Source: Sutcliffiella sp. FSL R7-0096
GTDB lineage: Bacteria; Bacillota; Bacilli; Bacillales; Bacillaceae_I
Reading direction: 5' to 3'
Assembly (NCBI RefSeq): GCF_038595065.1
Contig: NZ_CP152003.1
Span: 290,001 to 354,000 of the forward strand
DNA: 64,000 nt
The notes beneath the pieces are model-generated. The model saw only the letters and a program-made list of their open reading frames with translations. It was not told the DNA's origin and made no database searches. Made by a program: the position numbers and the translations under genes. This document shows, in pieces, positions 51,518 to 61,868 of the stretch (position 1 is its first letter; every line of letters starts with the position of its first letter).

Positions 51518-54500
51518 CTACAACACATTGAAATACCTAGCCTCTGGATGGGCAAACACAATCGCTGACACCGAGGCTTCCGGCTCCATCATACACCCAT
51601 CTGTCAGCTCCACGCCGATATCCTCCGGCTGGATCAATTTGAACAGCTTCTGCTGATCATCCAGGTTTGGACACGCTGGGTAACCAAACGAAAAACGCTG
51701 GCCTTGGTACTTGGCGGAGAATCGTTCCTTCATGGTAAAGCTGACAGGATCCGGGAAGCCCCAGCGGTCCCGCATTTGCTGGTGGACCAGTTCGGCAAGG
51801 CCTTCTGCTGTCTCAAGGGCTAAAGCCTGCAGGGCATGGCTTTCCAGGAATCGGCCTTCCTTTTTATAAGCGGCACCGAGTTCGCGAATTCCTCGTCCGG
51901 CAGTTACCGCAAACAGTCCCACATAATCCATCACGCCACTTTCACGTGACTTCACATAATCGGATAAACAGAGATGAGGTGCTTTTGCCTGTCTTGGAAA
52001 ATCGAATTGCTCAATCACTTTGGACGTGTCTTCCGGATCATAGATGAACAAGGTATCTCCTTCTGACTGGGCCGGGAAGTATTGGTACACGGCAGCTGGA
52101 GTGATCAGTTTTTTCAGCTTCGCCTCCGATAACAACTGATCCACCACTTCCTTCACCTGCAAGGTGCGTTCGTCTTTTTCAGCCAACAACTTCTCGATTT
52201 TCCCTTTCACCCCAAGATGATGACCAATCAACATTTGCATATTGATGTATGGCTCAACATGGGAGACGGAGATGTTCCGTAGCAGGTGGCGTTTTGTATC
52301 ACTTGGCGTGAAGACACGGACATCCCGCGAGACTGTAGAACGAACCTTTACGGCTGTCGCCACCGCACTACTATCTGACACATCTCCAGAAGCATTTCCT
52401 GCAAAAGCCTCGGCCTCACTCAGCTTCTTCCGCTTCGCAGCCTGCTCGGTAACCAACACTTCCAACTCCTCAGGGGAGCGAAGCTGATTGGCAAGGGACA
52501 AGCCGTTCATCGCATCTTTTGCGTACAGGACAAGCCCTTCGTATTCTTTGGAGATCTTGTTATCTGTGAACTTCCTCGATAACGCAGCCCCTCCTACTAA
52601 AATCGGGACCGAAATATCCGACTGCTTCATATCATGCGCCGTCAATACCATCTGTTGAGCGGATTTCACAAGCAGCCCGGATAAGCCGACGATATCTGGT
52701 TTCTCTTTTTTGATAGCCTGTATCAAGTCGGTGGAAGTCACTTTGATGCCGAGATCGACCACGTTATAACCGTTGTTGCTCAAAATGATGTCGACCAGGT
52801 TTTTCCCGATGTCATGCACATCGCCCTTTACAGTCGCAAGCAAGACCTTTCCTTTTGAGGAGGAGGTATCGCTTGCTTCCATGTGTGGCTCAAGAAAAGC
52901 AACGGATGCTTTCATGACCTCTGCGCTTTGTAGAACTTCCGCAACGATCAGCTGATTGTCGTTAAAGAGCCGGCCGACTTCCTTCATCCCGTTCATCAAT
53001 GGACCATTGATGATTTCAAGTGGAGTGGGATAGGCGGCCAACGCAAGCTCAAGGTCAGGGAGGAGCCCTTCTTTTGTCCCTTCCACCACATAGTAGGCAA
53101 GTCTTTCATCAAGAGGCATATCCGGAATATTGGATTTTGCCTCTTTCTTTTTGCCGCGGTAAAAATCAGTGAATAATGCGAGTGACTCATCGGTGGTCTC
53201 AAACAGCAATTTCTCAGCCATCTCAACCTCTTCGGCTGGGATGGAAGCAAAACGCTCCAGCTTTTCCGTGTTGACGATCGCATAGTCGAGGCCTGCCTGT
53301 GTGCAGTGATAGAGATAGACAGCATTGAGCACTTCACGCCCAACAGGTGGGAGCCCGAAAGAAACGTTGCTGACGCCAAGAATCGTCAGACAGGCAGGGA
53401 AGTGTTCTTTTATCAGACGGATCCCCTCAACGGTTGCATTCGCCGAACCGATATACTGTTCATCACCGGTACCGACAGGGAAGACAAGTGGGTCGAAGAT
53501 AATATCTGTCGGAGAGACCTTGTACTTGTTTACCAAAAGATCATAGGATCGCTTGGCAATCTCCAATTTCCGTTCAGCGGAGACACCCATCCCCTCTTCA
53601 TCGATCGTCCCGACGACAAGTGCCGCACCGTATTTATGGACAAGTGGTACGATGGCGTCAAAGCGCTCCTCGCCATCCTCGAGGTTGATGGAATTGATGA
53701 TCGCTTTTCCTTGCGAGTATTTCAAAGCGGCCTCGATGACTTCTTCGTCCGTGGAATCGATGACAAGCGGTACCTTCACTTTCTTGACGACCTCTTGTAC
53801 AAAGGCTTTCATATCCTCCAGCTCATCGCGATCAGGATCTGCCAGGCAGATATCGATGACGTGGGCTCCGCCTTTGACCTGGGCACGCGCCACTTCTGCC
53901 GCTTCTTCAAATTTCTTCTCCGCAATCAATCTCTTAAACTTGCGGGAGCCGATGACATTGGTTCGCTCCCCGACCATGATCGGGCGTAGGGAAGGGTCGT
54001 CATAGATGAATGACTCAATCCCGGACACGCTATGGTGGTCGGAAACGTTGGAATTGCCACGCGGCTTGTAATCCTGCATTACATCCGAAATCGCGCGAAT
54101 ATGGTCTGGGGTGGTCCCGCAGCAGCCGCCGACAATGTTCAGCCAACCTTGCTCGGCAAAGCCAGCTAGCTTAGTGGCAAGGGACTGAGGTGTTTCATGG
54201 TAATGACCTTCCTCATCCGGCAAGCCGGCGTTTGGATAGCAGCTGACCGCACTTTTAGAAAGGTTGGAAAGCGTACGGATGTGATCCTGCATGAATTCCG
54301 GACCTGTCGCACAGTTCAATCCGACTGCAAGTGGCTTCATGTGCTCCACAGAAACGTAAAATGCATCGATCGCCTGACCTGCAAGGGTGGTTCCCATCGG
54401 TTCGATGGTACCGGAGATGATGACAGGGATGGTGACACCAGTTTTTTCAAAAGCTCGCTGGATCCCAAGGAACGCACATTTCACATTCAGCAAGTCCTGG

Positions 54501-54994
54501 CTCGTCTCTACTAAAAGACAATCGGAGCCGCCGTCCAGCAATCCACGTGCTTGCTCCTCAAAGGAATCTGTTAACGCATCAAAGGTGGTTCCACCCGTAA
54601 CGCTCAGTGTTTTCGTTGTCGGACCGATGGAGCCTGCCACAAAGCGGGGCCATTCCGGTGTGGACACAAGAGCTGTTGCACGCTTGGCAATTTCCGCTCC
54701 TAAACGATTAATTTCGTAAGCCTTGTATCCAAGATCATATTCATCAAGGACAAGATCAGTCCCGCCGAAAGTATTTGTCTCCACAATATCGGCACCGGCG
54801 TTCAAATACTCCACATGGATACGCTCGATGACATCAGGGGCGGTGATATTCAGGTTTTCATTACAGCCGTCGTATTCTTCTCCACCAAAATCATCAGGTG
54901 TAAGATTAGCTTGCTGTAGCATCGTTCCCATGGCGCCGTCCATGATCAATATTTTCTTTTGCAGCTGTTGTTCTAGTAGTGTGATAGGTTTAGA
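51518..54994 (-). CDS. metH: Cobalamin-dependent methionine synthase
   Basis: Transfers methyl from methyltetrahydrofolate through B12 to homocysteine. About 1158 residues with the full modular order. The homocysteine domain (about 1-320) has zinc Cys in [10 protein letters not shown] and [10 protein letters not shown]. The pterin domain (330-610) has [13 protein letters not shown]. The B12 cap and B12 domain (640-880) have the His ligand in [10 protein letters not shown]. The C-terminal AdoMet reactivation domain (900-1158) has [15 protein letters not shown] 54994 follows AGGAGGG; the longer frame to 55051 lies in the upstream gene. It overlaps that gene by 5 nt. Under the SAM-I riboswitch at 59.4 kb. 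Confidence 0.97.
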   Translation of the reverse strand, partial: SKPITLLEQQLQKKILIMDGAMGTMLQQANLTPDDFGGEEYDGCNENLNITAPDVIERIHVEYLNAGADIVETNTFGGTDLVLDEYDLGYKAYEINRLGAEIAKRATALVSTPEWPRFVAGSIGPTTKTLSVTGGTTFDALTDSFEEQARGLLDGGSDCLLVETSQDLLNVKCAFLGIQRAFEKTGVTIPVIISGTIEPMGTTLAGQAIDAFYVSVEHMKPLAVGLNCATGPEFMQDHIRTLSNLSKSAVSCYPNAGLPDEEGHYHETPQSLATKLAGFAEQGWLNIVGGCCGTTPDHIRAISDVMQDYKPRGNSNVSDHHSVSGIESFIYDDPSLRPIMVGERTNVIGSRKFKRLIAEKKFEEAAEVARAQVKGGAHVIDICLADPDRDELEDMKAFVQEVVKKVKVPLVIDSTDEEVIEAALKYSQGKAIINSINLEDGEERFDAIVPLVHKYGAALVVGTIDEEGMGVSAERKLEIAKRSYDLLVNKYKVSPTDIIFDPLVFPVGTGDEQYIGSANATVEGIRLIKEHFPACLTILGVSNVSFGLPPVGREVLNAVYLYHCTQAGLDYAIVNTEKLERFASIPAEEVEMAEKLLFETTDESLALFTDFYRGKKKEAKSNIPDMPLDERLAYYVVEGTKEGLLPDLELALAAYPTPLEIINGPLMNGMKEVGRLFNDNQLIVAEVLQSAEVMKASVAFLEPHMEASDTSSSKGKVLLATVKGDVHDIGKNLVDIILSNNGYNVVDLGIKVTSTDLIQAIKKEKPDIVGLSGLLVKSAQQMVLTAHDMKQSDISVPILVGGAALSRKFTDNKISKEYEGLVLYAKDAMNGLSLANQLRSPEELEVLVTEQAAKRKKLSEAEAFAGNASGDVSDSSAVATAVKVRSTVSRDVRVFTPSDTKRHLLRNISVSHVEPYINMQMLIGHHLGVKGKIEKLLAEKDERTLQVKEVVDQLLSEAKLKKLITPAAVYQYFPAQSEGDTLFIYDPEDTSKVIEQFDFPRQAKAPHLCLSDYVKSRESGVMDYVGLFAVTAGRGIRELGAAYKKEGRFLESHALQALALETAEGLAELVHQQMRDRWGFPDPVSFTMKERFSAKYQGQRFSFGYPACPNLDDQQKLFKLIQPEDIGVELTDGCMMEPEASVSAIVFAHPEARYFNVL

Positions 54995-56849
54995 CATTTT
55001 GAACCCTCCTGGATGAATGGAACGGACCGTATTTTTTGGCATAGGTGGCAAGCTCGACTGTCAGTTCATAACGCATGAATGGTGTGATCAGATAGATGCC
55101 ATTGAATAGTTCAAGTGCCGCATCCAGCAGCCCCTTCGCGATGTTCAGCCCCTCAAGGCTTGCCTGCTGCGGGTCATCCTGGTGATGGTTCATCGCTTCA
55201 AGCACCTGTGGAGTCAGCTTGATTCCCGGCACCTCATGGTGAAGGAAATTTGCGTTCCTGCTGCTGATCAACGGCATGATGCCAATATAGATGGGGGCAT
55301 CGATATGTTTGGTAGCATGATAGACTTCCAATAATTTTTCCTCTGAAAAGACGGGCTGACTGATAAAGTAGTCTGCTCCCGCATCTATTTTTTTCTCCAG
55401 CCGTTCGACGGCCTTATCGATGACGCGCACGTTCGGATTGAAGGCTGCCCCGACAGAAAAGTTGGTGCGTTCCCCAAGCTCTTTTCCGGAAAGGGAGACG
55501 CCCTGGTTGAATTGCTTGATCATATTGATCAGTCCGAACGACGTCACATCGTAAACGGAGGAGGCCCCAGGGAAATCACCGACCTTCGTCGGATCACCAG
55601 TCACGGCCAGGACATCGTGGATGCCTAGCTGATGCAGTCCCATCAAGTGGGATTGCAAACCGATGAGATTTCGGTCGCGACAGGTGATATGGATAAGTGG
55701 GCGCAAGCCGATGTCCGATTTCACGATCGAGCCGAGTGCGGTGTTGCAGACCCTTGGGGAGGCAAGGGAATTGTCCGCCAACGTTAGCGCATCAATGCCC
55801 GCATCCTTCAACGCCTGTGCGCCGCTCATGAATTTTTCTGTGTTCAACTTACGCGGTGGATCTAGCTCCACGATGATGGATTGTTCCTTTTTTGCCTTTT
55901 CAAAAATAGGTGTCGGCACGTCCTTCTTTTGCGAAGGGATGATGATTTTTCTTTCTTTTCGCTTTACCTGCTTTTCTTTTAAAGGAGCTACGTCCTGAAG
56001 CGCCTCGGAGAAAGCCTGGATATGGGCAGGCGTTGTCCCGCAACAGCCCCCTAGCAAACTCACACCCTGATCCCGAAAAGCCAATGCCGTTTGTTTAAAA
56101 TATTCGGCATCACTCTCGTACTCCAGCTTCCCGTCGACATAGGAGGGAAGGCTCGCATTAGGATAAGCAGAAAGGTAGGCATGCTTTGGAATCGATACCT
56201 CCTCGAGCGTCGAAATCATGTGGAAAGGTCCCAACCTACAATTGAGGCCAACGATATCTGCACCAAGTGATTCCAAGCGGTTGAGGGCATCTGTGATATG
56301 CACGCGGTTCTGCAGGAAGCCCACTTCCTGAAGGGAAACCTGGGCGATGATGGGCAGGTTCGTTTCTTTTCTAGCAATCTGCAAGACTGTTTCCAGTTCC
56401 TCGAGGTCATAGAAGGTCTCCAGCAAGATCCCATCCACCCCTTCAAGCAGCAGGCAGTAAAGCTGCTCCCGGAAGGTGCGTTTGATCTCCTCAAGCGGAA
56501 TGGCTTCAGGCTTGATGGCACGGATGCCGCCAATTGTACCCACCACATGGGCGTCAGGTTGATCTGCCACCGCTTTTTTGGCCAGCCTTACCGCTGCGCT
56601 GTTTATTTCTTTCACCTGATCCTGTAACCCGTAGCGCTCTAGTTTATGATAATTGGCCGCATACGTATTTGTCTGGATGAGGTTCGCACCGGCATTAAGA
56701 TAAGCCTTGTGGATGTTATAAATTTGACTAGGATGCGACAGGTTCAGCTCCTCAAAGCAACAATCCGATCCGAAGGAATAGAGGAGGGTCCCCATCGCAC
56801 CGTCTGCAATCAATATTTTGTCCTGCTGTAAACTATCTAAGATTCCCAT
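54990..56849 (-). CDS. yitJ: Bifunctional homocysteine S-methyltransferase / 5,10-methylenetetrahydrofolate reductase
   Basis: 619-residue fusion. The N-terminal homocysteine methyltransferase domain (1-285) has zinc Cys in GLNCRLGP and [10 protein letters not shown]. The C-terminal MetF domain (about 320-610) has EFDPP-like [23 protein letters not shown] and ISQPVF blocks. Supplies methyltetrahydrofolate to MetH and may methylate homocysteine itself. Same architecture as B. subtilis YitJ. It overlaps metC by 17 nt and metH by 5 nt. Confidence 0.94.
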   Translation of the reverse strand: MGILDSLQQDKILIADGAMGTLLYSFGSDCCFEELNLSHPSQIYNIHKAYLNAGANLIQTNTYAANYHKLERYGLQDQVKEINSAAVRLAKKAVADQPDAHVVGTIGGIRAIKPEAIPLEEIKRTFREQLYCLLLEGVDGILLETFYDLEELETVLQIARKETNLPIIAQVSLQEVGFLQNRVHITDALNRLESLGADIVGLNCRLGPFHMISTLEEVSIPKHAYLSAYPNASLPSYVDGKLEYESDAEYFKQTALAFRDQGVSLLGGCCGTTPAHIQAFSEALQDVAPLKEKQVKRKERKIIIPSQKKDVPTPIFEKAKKEQSIIVELDPPRKLNTEKFMSGAQALKDAGIDALTLADNSLASPRVCNTALGSIVKSDIGLRPLIHITCRDRNLIGLQSHLMGLHQLGIHDVLAVTGDPTKVGDFPGASSVYDVTSFGLINMIKQFNQGVSLSGKELGERTNFSVGAAFNPNVRVIDKAVERLEKKIDAGADYFISQPVFSEEKLLEVYHATKHIDAPIYIGIMPLISSRNANFLHHEVPGIKLTPQVLEAMNHHQDDPQQASLEGLNIAKGLLDAALELFNGIYLITPFMRYELTVELATYAKKYGPFHSSRRVQNV

Positions 56850-58035
56850 GATATACCCTCCGTTGTTCTAGGTCTGCATTTCTAGCTGTAGTTATCTGTT
56901 GTAATGCCTGTTCAAAGTCATTTATTAAATCATCCGCACTTTCGAGGCCTACTGACAGGCGAAGTAAAGAATTCGAGATGCCACGTTTCAACCGTTCTGC
57001 TTCTGGCATCGCCGCATGGGACATTTTCGCCGGGAAGGAGAGGATTGATTCCACTGCCCCTAAGCTAACGGCAAATACGGGGATCTCCACCTCACCGACA
57101 AATTTCCGGAGGTCTCCTTCACTGTGTAGCTCAAAAGAAAGAACGGCACCTGGTCCCTGAGCCTGCCTGTGTTGAAGCGTGAAACCGGGATGGGTCGTCA
57201 ATCCTGGAAAATAGACATTCTTTACAGCAGGATGCTTTTCTAGGTAACTAGCAATCTTGTAGGCTGACTTTTGTGACTGTTCGAGCCTGACATGCAACGT
57301 CTTGAGTCCTCTTAAGACGAGCCAAGCATCTTGGACACCAAGTACGGCCCCGAAGGAATTTTGCAAAAAGGCTAAACGATCCGCAAGTACGGGATCCTTT
57401 GCCACCGCAAGTCCTGCCACCACATCACTATGTCCGGATAGGAACTTGGTGGCACTGTGAAGGACAAGGTCCGCGCCAAGCTCCAGGGGCTTTTGCAGTG
57501 CCGGTGTCAGGAAGGTGTTATCAACAAACGTCCAGGCTCCCGTGGATTTGGCAAGTGTGGATATCGCCGTGATGTCCGTCACTTTTAACAAAGGATTAGA
57601 TGGTGTCTCCACGTAGAAAAGCTTGGTGTTGGCTTGAATGGCTGCTTTCACTTTATCCAAGTCCGTCATATCCACAAAAGTATGCTCCACTCCATAGCGG
57701 GTCAGCACCTCTGAAACCATCCGGTAAGTACCACCATAAACGTCTTCTGAGATCAATACGTGATCCCCTTGTGAGAGAAGGAGGAAAGCAGTCGAAATCG
57801 CCGCCATCCCGGATGAAAAGGCAAAACCTCTTGTTCCTTCTTCCAGCTGGGCGATCGTTTCCTCGAGGGCCTCCCGGGTCGGATTGGCAGAACGGCCATA
57901 ATCATATTTGCCAAAGGAATCGATATCTGATTGATGGAAGGTGGAAGCATGTTGAATGGGCACGCTGACAGCACCATTGCTCTTGTCTACCTTGTGGCGA
58001 TTGTGCAACAGCTTCGTTTGAAAAGAATGGCTCAC
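56833..58035 (-). CDS. metC: Cystathionine beta-lyase
   Basis: PLP enzyme of the Cys/Met metabolism family that cleaves cystathionine to homocysteine. 400 residues. The PLP lysine is in [13 protein letters not shown] (near residue 196), phosphate-binding in FSSGMAAIS, and cofactor Tyr/Arg in [10 protein letters not shown]. The second position after metI in a Bacillus methionine operon supports MetC over the gamma-synthase role. It overlaps metI by 4 nt and the downstream yitJ by 17 nt. Confidence 0.9.
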   Translation of the reverse strand: MSHSFQTKLLHNRHKVDKSNGAVSVPIQHASTFHQSDIDSFGKYDYGRSANPTREALEETIAQLEEGTRGFAFSSGMAAISTAFLLLSQGDHVLISEDVYGGTYRMVSEVLTRYGVEHTFVDMTDLDKVKAAIQANTKLFYVETPSNPLLKVTDITAISTLAKSTGAWTFVDNTFLTPALQKPLELGADLVLHSATKFLSGHSDVVAGLAVAKDPVLADRLAFLQNSFGAVLGVQDAWLVLRGLKTLHVRLEQSQKSAYKIASYLEKHPAVKNVYFPGLTTHPGFTLQHRQAQGPGAVLSFELHSEGDLRKFVGEVEIPVFAVSLGAVESILSFPAKMSHAAMPEAERLKRGISNSLLRLSVGLESADDLINDFEQALQQITTARNADLEQRRVYHGNLR

Positions 58036-59150
58036 GATAGGACCTCCTTTTGGATGGAAGCAGCCTTTAGCGCCGCCTCTAAGTCTTCAATCAAGTCTTC
58101 TGCGTCTTCAATGCCGACCGAAAAGCGCAACAGCCTGTTGCAAACACCGGTCTCGATGCGGATTTTTTCCGGGATGTCCGCATGTGTCTGGGTGGCAGGG
58201 TACGTGATGAAGCTTTCTACGCCGCCGAGGCTTTCGGCAAAAGTGATGAGGTTGAGGTTCTGGAGCAACGGGTTCACCCATGCCTCATCTTGGATTCGGA
58301 AGGAGAGCATCCCGCCCCTTCCCGGATACAGCACATCTGTGATGGCATCGTGTTGTCTCAAGTAATCAGCAATTCGCTTCGCATTCTTTTCGTGCCGTTC
58401 CATGCGAAGGGAGAGAGTCTTCATCCCGCGAATCAATAGCCACGAATCGAATGGACTCAGCACGGCGCCAGCTGCGTTATGGTGGAGGGAGAGTGATTCA
58501 CAAAGCTCCGCGCCTTTTGCGACAATGAGTCCTGCGAGCACATCATTATGCCCGCCAAGGTATTTGGTGGCGCTATGAATGACGATGTCTGCGCCTAATG
58601 TTATGGGGTTTAATAGAACAGGAGTGTAGAACGTATTGTCAACGATCAAAAGGATTCCGTGAGCTTTCGCAAGCTGGGAAACGGCTTCAAGATCTGTTTC
58701 TACCATCAGGGGATTGGTTGGAGTCTCCACAAAAATGGCCTTCGTCTGTGGAGTGATTGCGTCTTCGATACGTGAAAGATCGGTCGTGTCCACATAGCTA
58801 CAACACAGTCCCCATTTCTTATAGCCTTCTTCAAAAAGACGGTATGTGCCGCCGTACAAATCCTTACATACGATAAGATGGTCACCGGTCTTGAAAAGGG
58901 AAAGGATCGTCAAAATCGCAGCCATGCCGGAGCTACAGGCAAACCCTTGGTCGCCGCCCTCGAGGTCTGCAATCGCTTTTTCCAACACATGTCGCGTCGG
59001 ATTTCCGGTTCTTGTGTAGTCATAACCTGTTGATTGCCCAATCCCTTCGTGTCGATAGGCAGTGGAGAAATAAACAGGCGGATTGACGGTTCCAGTGGCA
59101 GTTTCTGAGCGGTTTCCAATTTGCGCAAGCTTCGTTTCCGTTTTATACAT
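58032..59150 (-). CDS. metI: Cystathionine gamma-synthase / O-acetylhomoserine thiolyase
   Basis: First enzyme of the operon, condensing acylhomoserine with cysteine (or sulfide). 372 residues. PLP Lys in IHSATKYLGGHNDV (near residue 195), with YDYTRTGNPTR at 43-53. AGGAGG lies 9 nt before ATG 59150. The gene follows the SAM-I riboswitch, with a 130-bp interspersed repeat inserted in the leader between switch and start. Overlap of 4 nt with metC. Confidence 0.92.
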   Translation of the reverse strand: MYKTETKLAQIGNRSETATGTVNPPVYFSTAYRHEGIGQSTGYDYTRTGNPTRHVLEKAIADLEGGDQGFACSSGMAAILTILSLFKTGDHLIVCKDLYGGTYRLFEEGYKKWGLCCSYVDTTDLSRIEDAITPQTKAIFVETPTNPLMVETDLEAVSQLAKAHGILLIVDNTFYTPVLLNPITLGADIVIHSATKYLGGHNDVLAGLIVAKGAELCESLSLHHNAAGAVLSPFDSWLLIRGMKTLSLRMERHEKNAKRIADYLRQHDAITDVLYPGRGGMLSFRIQDEAWVNPLLQNLNLITFAESLGGVESFITYPATQTHADIPEKIRIETGVCNRLLRFSVGIEDAEDLIEDLEAALKAASIQKEVLS

Positions 59151-59195
59151 GATAAAGGCCTCCTATATTTGCAAGTGACGACTTTCTATAGGCAG

Positions 59196-59324
59196 AGTGG
59201 ATGGGGATTCAGTCTTCCAAGGTGTGAGACTCCGGCGGGAGAAGCGTGTCAAGGGTGGCCCCGCATAAGCTGAGGAAGCTCACAAGACCGCCCGCGGAAG
59301 CGAACACCTAGAACGGAAAGCAAC
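59196..59324. repeat. Long interspersed Bacillaceae-type repeat, copy 2, in the metI leader
   Basis: It has the same block order as 20919-21046: GAGTGGATGGGG, GACTCCGGCGGG, a GAGGAAGCTCAC block, CCCGCGGAAGCGAACACCT, ACGGAAAGCAAC. Lies between the riboswitch terminator and the metI ribosome site, so it is transcribed as 5' leader whenever the operon is on. Confidence 0.6.
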
Positions 59325-59354
59325 AGGGGAGCTTCAGAGATAAGAAAAGGCCGA

Positions 59355-59393
59355 GAATAAAAAGAAAAAGCCTTCTATAAGAAGAAGACTTTT
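59355..59393 (-). terminator. SAM-I riboswitch terminator
   Basis: On the minus strand AAAAGTCTTCT (59393-59383) pairs with AGAAGGCTTTT (59376-59366), then a CTTTTTC tract. Formed when SAM holds the aptamer, stopping the methionine operon. Confidence 0.88.
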
Positions 59394-59410
59394 CTATCAA
59401 AAGTTCATTC

Positions 59411-59530
59411 TTCTCATCTCTGCAAGCATCACAGCTTGCTGGAATTAGCACCTTTTCAACGTCCGATCTAACGGGCGCTGCTGGTTGCTGAGGTGTCTTC
59501 GGGCCATTCCCTCAACCTCTCTGGATAAGA
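59411..59530 (-). promoter_or_regulatory. SAM-I riboswitch (S-box) of the methionine operon
   Basis: Minus-strand hallmarks in order: CTTATCCAGAGAGG (P1/P2 start), GGGAATGGCCCGAAGA with the K-turn and pseudoknot region, CAGCAACC, GGTGCTAATTCC (core junction), GCAAG and GAGATGAGA closing P1 at 59420-59412. All conserved S-box elements are present. Controls metI-metC-yitJ-metH through the terminator at 59355. High SAM gives termination. Confidence 0.96.
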
Positions 59531-59725
59531 AAGTTCACTATTTAATTATCTGAACAATTTAATTATTTTACTAATTTACAACAGGTAAGGGGGAAATGCA
59601 ATGTTTTTTTCTGAATGATTTAATTTTATGCGGTAAAGGGGTGGGGTAGAAGTTGCAAGTATGGAATTTTTGTAAATGATTAATACGTTTGATGAAAATT
59701 ACTTTGTATAGTAGATCTTTCAACT

Positions 59726-59925
59726 AATCCCTTCACAATAACGCTTAATTCCTTCGTTAACTTGTTCAATTCCCTCACAACGACTGCCATTCCTATAGAT
59801 TTGGTGTCATGGAGGAATTTCAAAAAATTAATCCCTTCACAAGAGAGAGAAATCCCTTCATAAGTGGAAAGAATTCCGTCATATCTCCTCTTAATCCCAT
59901 CATAACGCAAAAAAATCCCTTCACA
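59726..59925. repeat. 21-bp-pitch array, core AATCCCTTCACAA
   Basis: AATCCC or AATTCC blocks start at 59726, 59747, 59768, about 59788, 59830, 59851, 59872, 59893 and 59914. Spacings are 21, 21, 20, 42, 21, 21, 21 and 21; the unit at about 59809 is eroded. Lies between the divergent methionine operon and cydDC. Other bases of 59541-60000 show no gene. Confidence 0.85.
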
Positions 59926-60042
59926 TGAAAAGGAGGGCCCAATTGTAGCTTGAAAAATCCGTTACTTTAATAACGGAAGAGGGAAAACATAAATATGTCA
60001 TAAAATGGTCAATCCCAAAAGAAGAAATTCAAACGGGCATGT

Positions 60043-60082
60043 TATATAATGTTAACTATAAAGTATGTGAAGTTTTTCACTA
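60043..60082 (+). promoter_or_regulatory. cydDC promoter with Rex-like operator
   Basis: A TATAAT is at 60045-60050, with a TG two bases before an overlapping TATATA (extended -10-like). Just downstream of the expected start point, ATGTGAAGTTTTTCACTA (60065-60082) matches the Rex consensus TTGTGAANNNNTTCACAA except at the two ends of the arms. In Bacillus, cyd genes are known Rex targets, so repression by high NAD+/NADH is likely. The same bases also fit the Fnr pattern TGTGA-N6-TCACT. Confidence 0.65.
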
Positions 60083-60134
60083 ACTAAACTATTCCATCCG
60101 ATTTTCACTTACAGAAAAGAGGGGTTTTAACGAT

Positions 60135-61868
60135 ATGACTGATTTAAAAACGATCGCAAAATCACATAGAGGCACAAGAATGACGCTAATCCTAATCGCC
60201 ATCCTGACAGGGGCGACGGTCATCGGGCAGGCGTATTTCTTTGTCACCATCGTCGATCGCGTGTTCCTAAGGGGCCACACGTTCCAAGAGATCCTCCCAT
60301 TCCTTGGGGGGCTTCTTGCGGTATTGGCTGCAAGAGCGGCATTGGCCTATTGGAGCGGTCTCACCGGCGTGAAGCTTGCTGCCAAAGTAAAACGCGATTT
60401 CCGGATTGCCTTGCTCCGTAAATTTTCTAATAGCCCGGTTCAAGCTTCCCTAAAAGGTCAATCTGGCCAAAAGGTGAGCGTCATGATGGATGCGGTGGAT
60501 GAAATTGATCCGTATTTCAGCAGGTATGTGCCACAGGTCATCCAATCGAGCATCATCCCGATCATGATCTTGATTGCTGCATTCAGCCAGCATGTAAATA
60601 CAGGGTTGATCATCTTGGTCACAGCACCGTTCATTCCGATTTTCATGATTGTCGTAGGCTTGAAAACGAAGAAGAAATCAGAAGAGCAGATGGATAAACT
60701 GAACGCATTTTCCGGAACGTTCCTTGATACCTTGCAGGGGCTGACGACGTTGAAGCTGTTCGGTCGCTCTGCCAAGCAACAAGAAACAATTGAAAGCAGT
60801 AGCTTAAGCTTCCGTGATGCGACGATGGAAGTGTTGAGAATCGCATTTCTATCTTCCTTGATGCTTGAGTTCATTTCGATGCTTGCCATCGGATTGATCG
60901 CGCTTGAGGTAGGATTACAGCTTGTTGTTTTTGAAAATGTGACGTTCTTTACTGCTTTTTTCGTATTGGTATTGGCACCTGAGTTCTACCTTTACCTGAA
61001 GGAGCTTGGAAGCGCCTTTCATACAGGGCGCGGAAGCATGGGAGCAGCGAAAAAAGTGACAGATGAGCTCGCAGAAGAGGAGGCACCTATGGAATGGGGA
61101 GACGAATCCCTAACAACAGAGGACGGTCCGCCTTCTATCCAATTGAAAAACCTGGGCTTCCGTTATGGGGAACAAGGCTTTGCCATAAATAATTTATCAG
61201 TGGATATTCCGCCCTATACGCAGCTTGCCTTGATTGGTCGAAGTGGTGCGGGAAAATCAACATTGCTCAACCTGATGGCAGGGTTGATCCGCCCGACAGA
61301 AGGCGAAGTGCTGGTGGATGGAAAACCATTATTTGAATATGAGGAAAAAGGATGGTTTGACCGTGTGAGCTATATCTCGCAGAATCCTTATCTTTTTTCC
61401 GGAACAATAGCAGAGAACATCGCTATCGGTGGAAAAGCGGAAGCGACACAAGCGGAAATAAAAGCCGCTGCGGAGAAAGCGGGAATCCTGACGTTAATAG
61501 AATCTTTACCTGAAGGCTTCCAAACGAGGATCGGAGAAGCGGGAAGAGGATTATCCGGAGGGGAGAAGCAGCGATTAGCGTTGGCACGGGCCTTTTTGAA
61601 AAAGCCGTCGGTTATCCTGTTCGATGAACCAACAACAGGACTCGATCTGCAGACAGAGCGGATATTGCAAGCTTCCATGAAGGAACTGGCCAAAACGTCG
61701 ACTGTCATTACCGTTGCACACAGACTGCATACGATCAAAAAAGCGGACTCCATTTTACTGCTCGAATCAGGTGAATTAATCGCCCGAGGAAAACATGAAG
61801 AGCTGGTCGAAGCAGTACCGGCTTACCGTGAAATGGTGTCTGCCCAGCAAGGAGGGAGCGCAGGATGA
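60135..61868 (+). CDS. cydD: Thiol reductant ABC exporter, first subunit (CydD type)
   Basis: Half-transporter with fused membrane and ATPase parts, needed for cytochrome bd assembly and cysteine/glutathione-type thiol export. 577 residues. Six helices occupy residues about 15-310. The ATPase has Walker A GRSGAGKS (near 372-379), signature LSGGEKQR (near 477) and Walker B VILFDEPTTGLD. AGAGGGG precedes the ATG. It overlaps its partner by 4 nt. B. subtilis names the first gene cydC and E. coli cydD; the symbol follows the protein-family convention. cydAB is not in this window. Confidence 0.92.
   Translation: MTDLKTIAKSHRGTRMTLILIAILTGATVIGQAYFFVTIVDRVFLRGHTFQEILPFLGGLLAVLAARAALAYWSGLTGVKLAAKVKRDFRIALLRKFSNSPVQASLKGQSGQKVSVMMDAVDEIDPYFSRYVPQVIQSSIIPIMILIAAFSQHVNTGLIILVTAPFIPIFMIVVGLKTKKKSEEQMDKLNAFSGTFLDTLQGLTTLKLFGRSAKQQETIESSSLSFRDATMEVLRIAFLSSLMLEFISMLAIGLIALEVGLQLVVFENVTFFTAFFVLVLAPEFYLYLKELGSAFHTGRGSMGAAKKVTDELAEEEAPMEWGDESLTTEDGPPSIQLKNLGFRYGEQGFAINNLSVDIPPYTQLALIGRSGAGKSTLLNLMAGLIRPTEGEVLVDGKPLFEYEEKGWFDRVSYISQNPYLFSGTIAENIAIGGKAEATQAEIKAAAEKAGILTLIESLPEGFQTRIGEAGRGLSGGEKQRLALARAFLKKPSVILFDEPTTGLDLQTERILQASMKELAKTSTVITVAHRLHTIKKADSILLLESGELIARGKHEELVEAVPAYREMVSAQQGGSAG

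Noticed and set aside
59680-59910. Minus-strand 76-codon frame over the AATCCCTTC array
   Set aside because: Repeat-derived heptads (YDGI/YEGI-like) without a convincing ribosome site. Treated as a repeat, not a gene.
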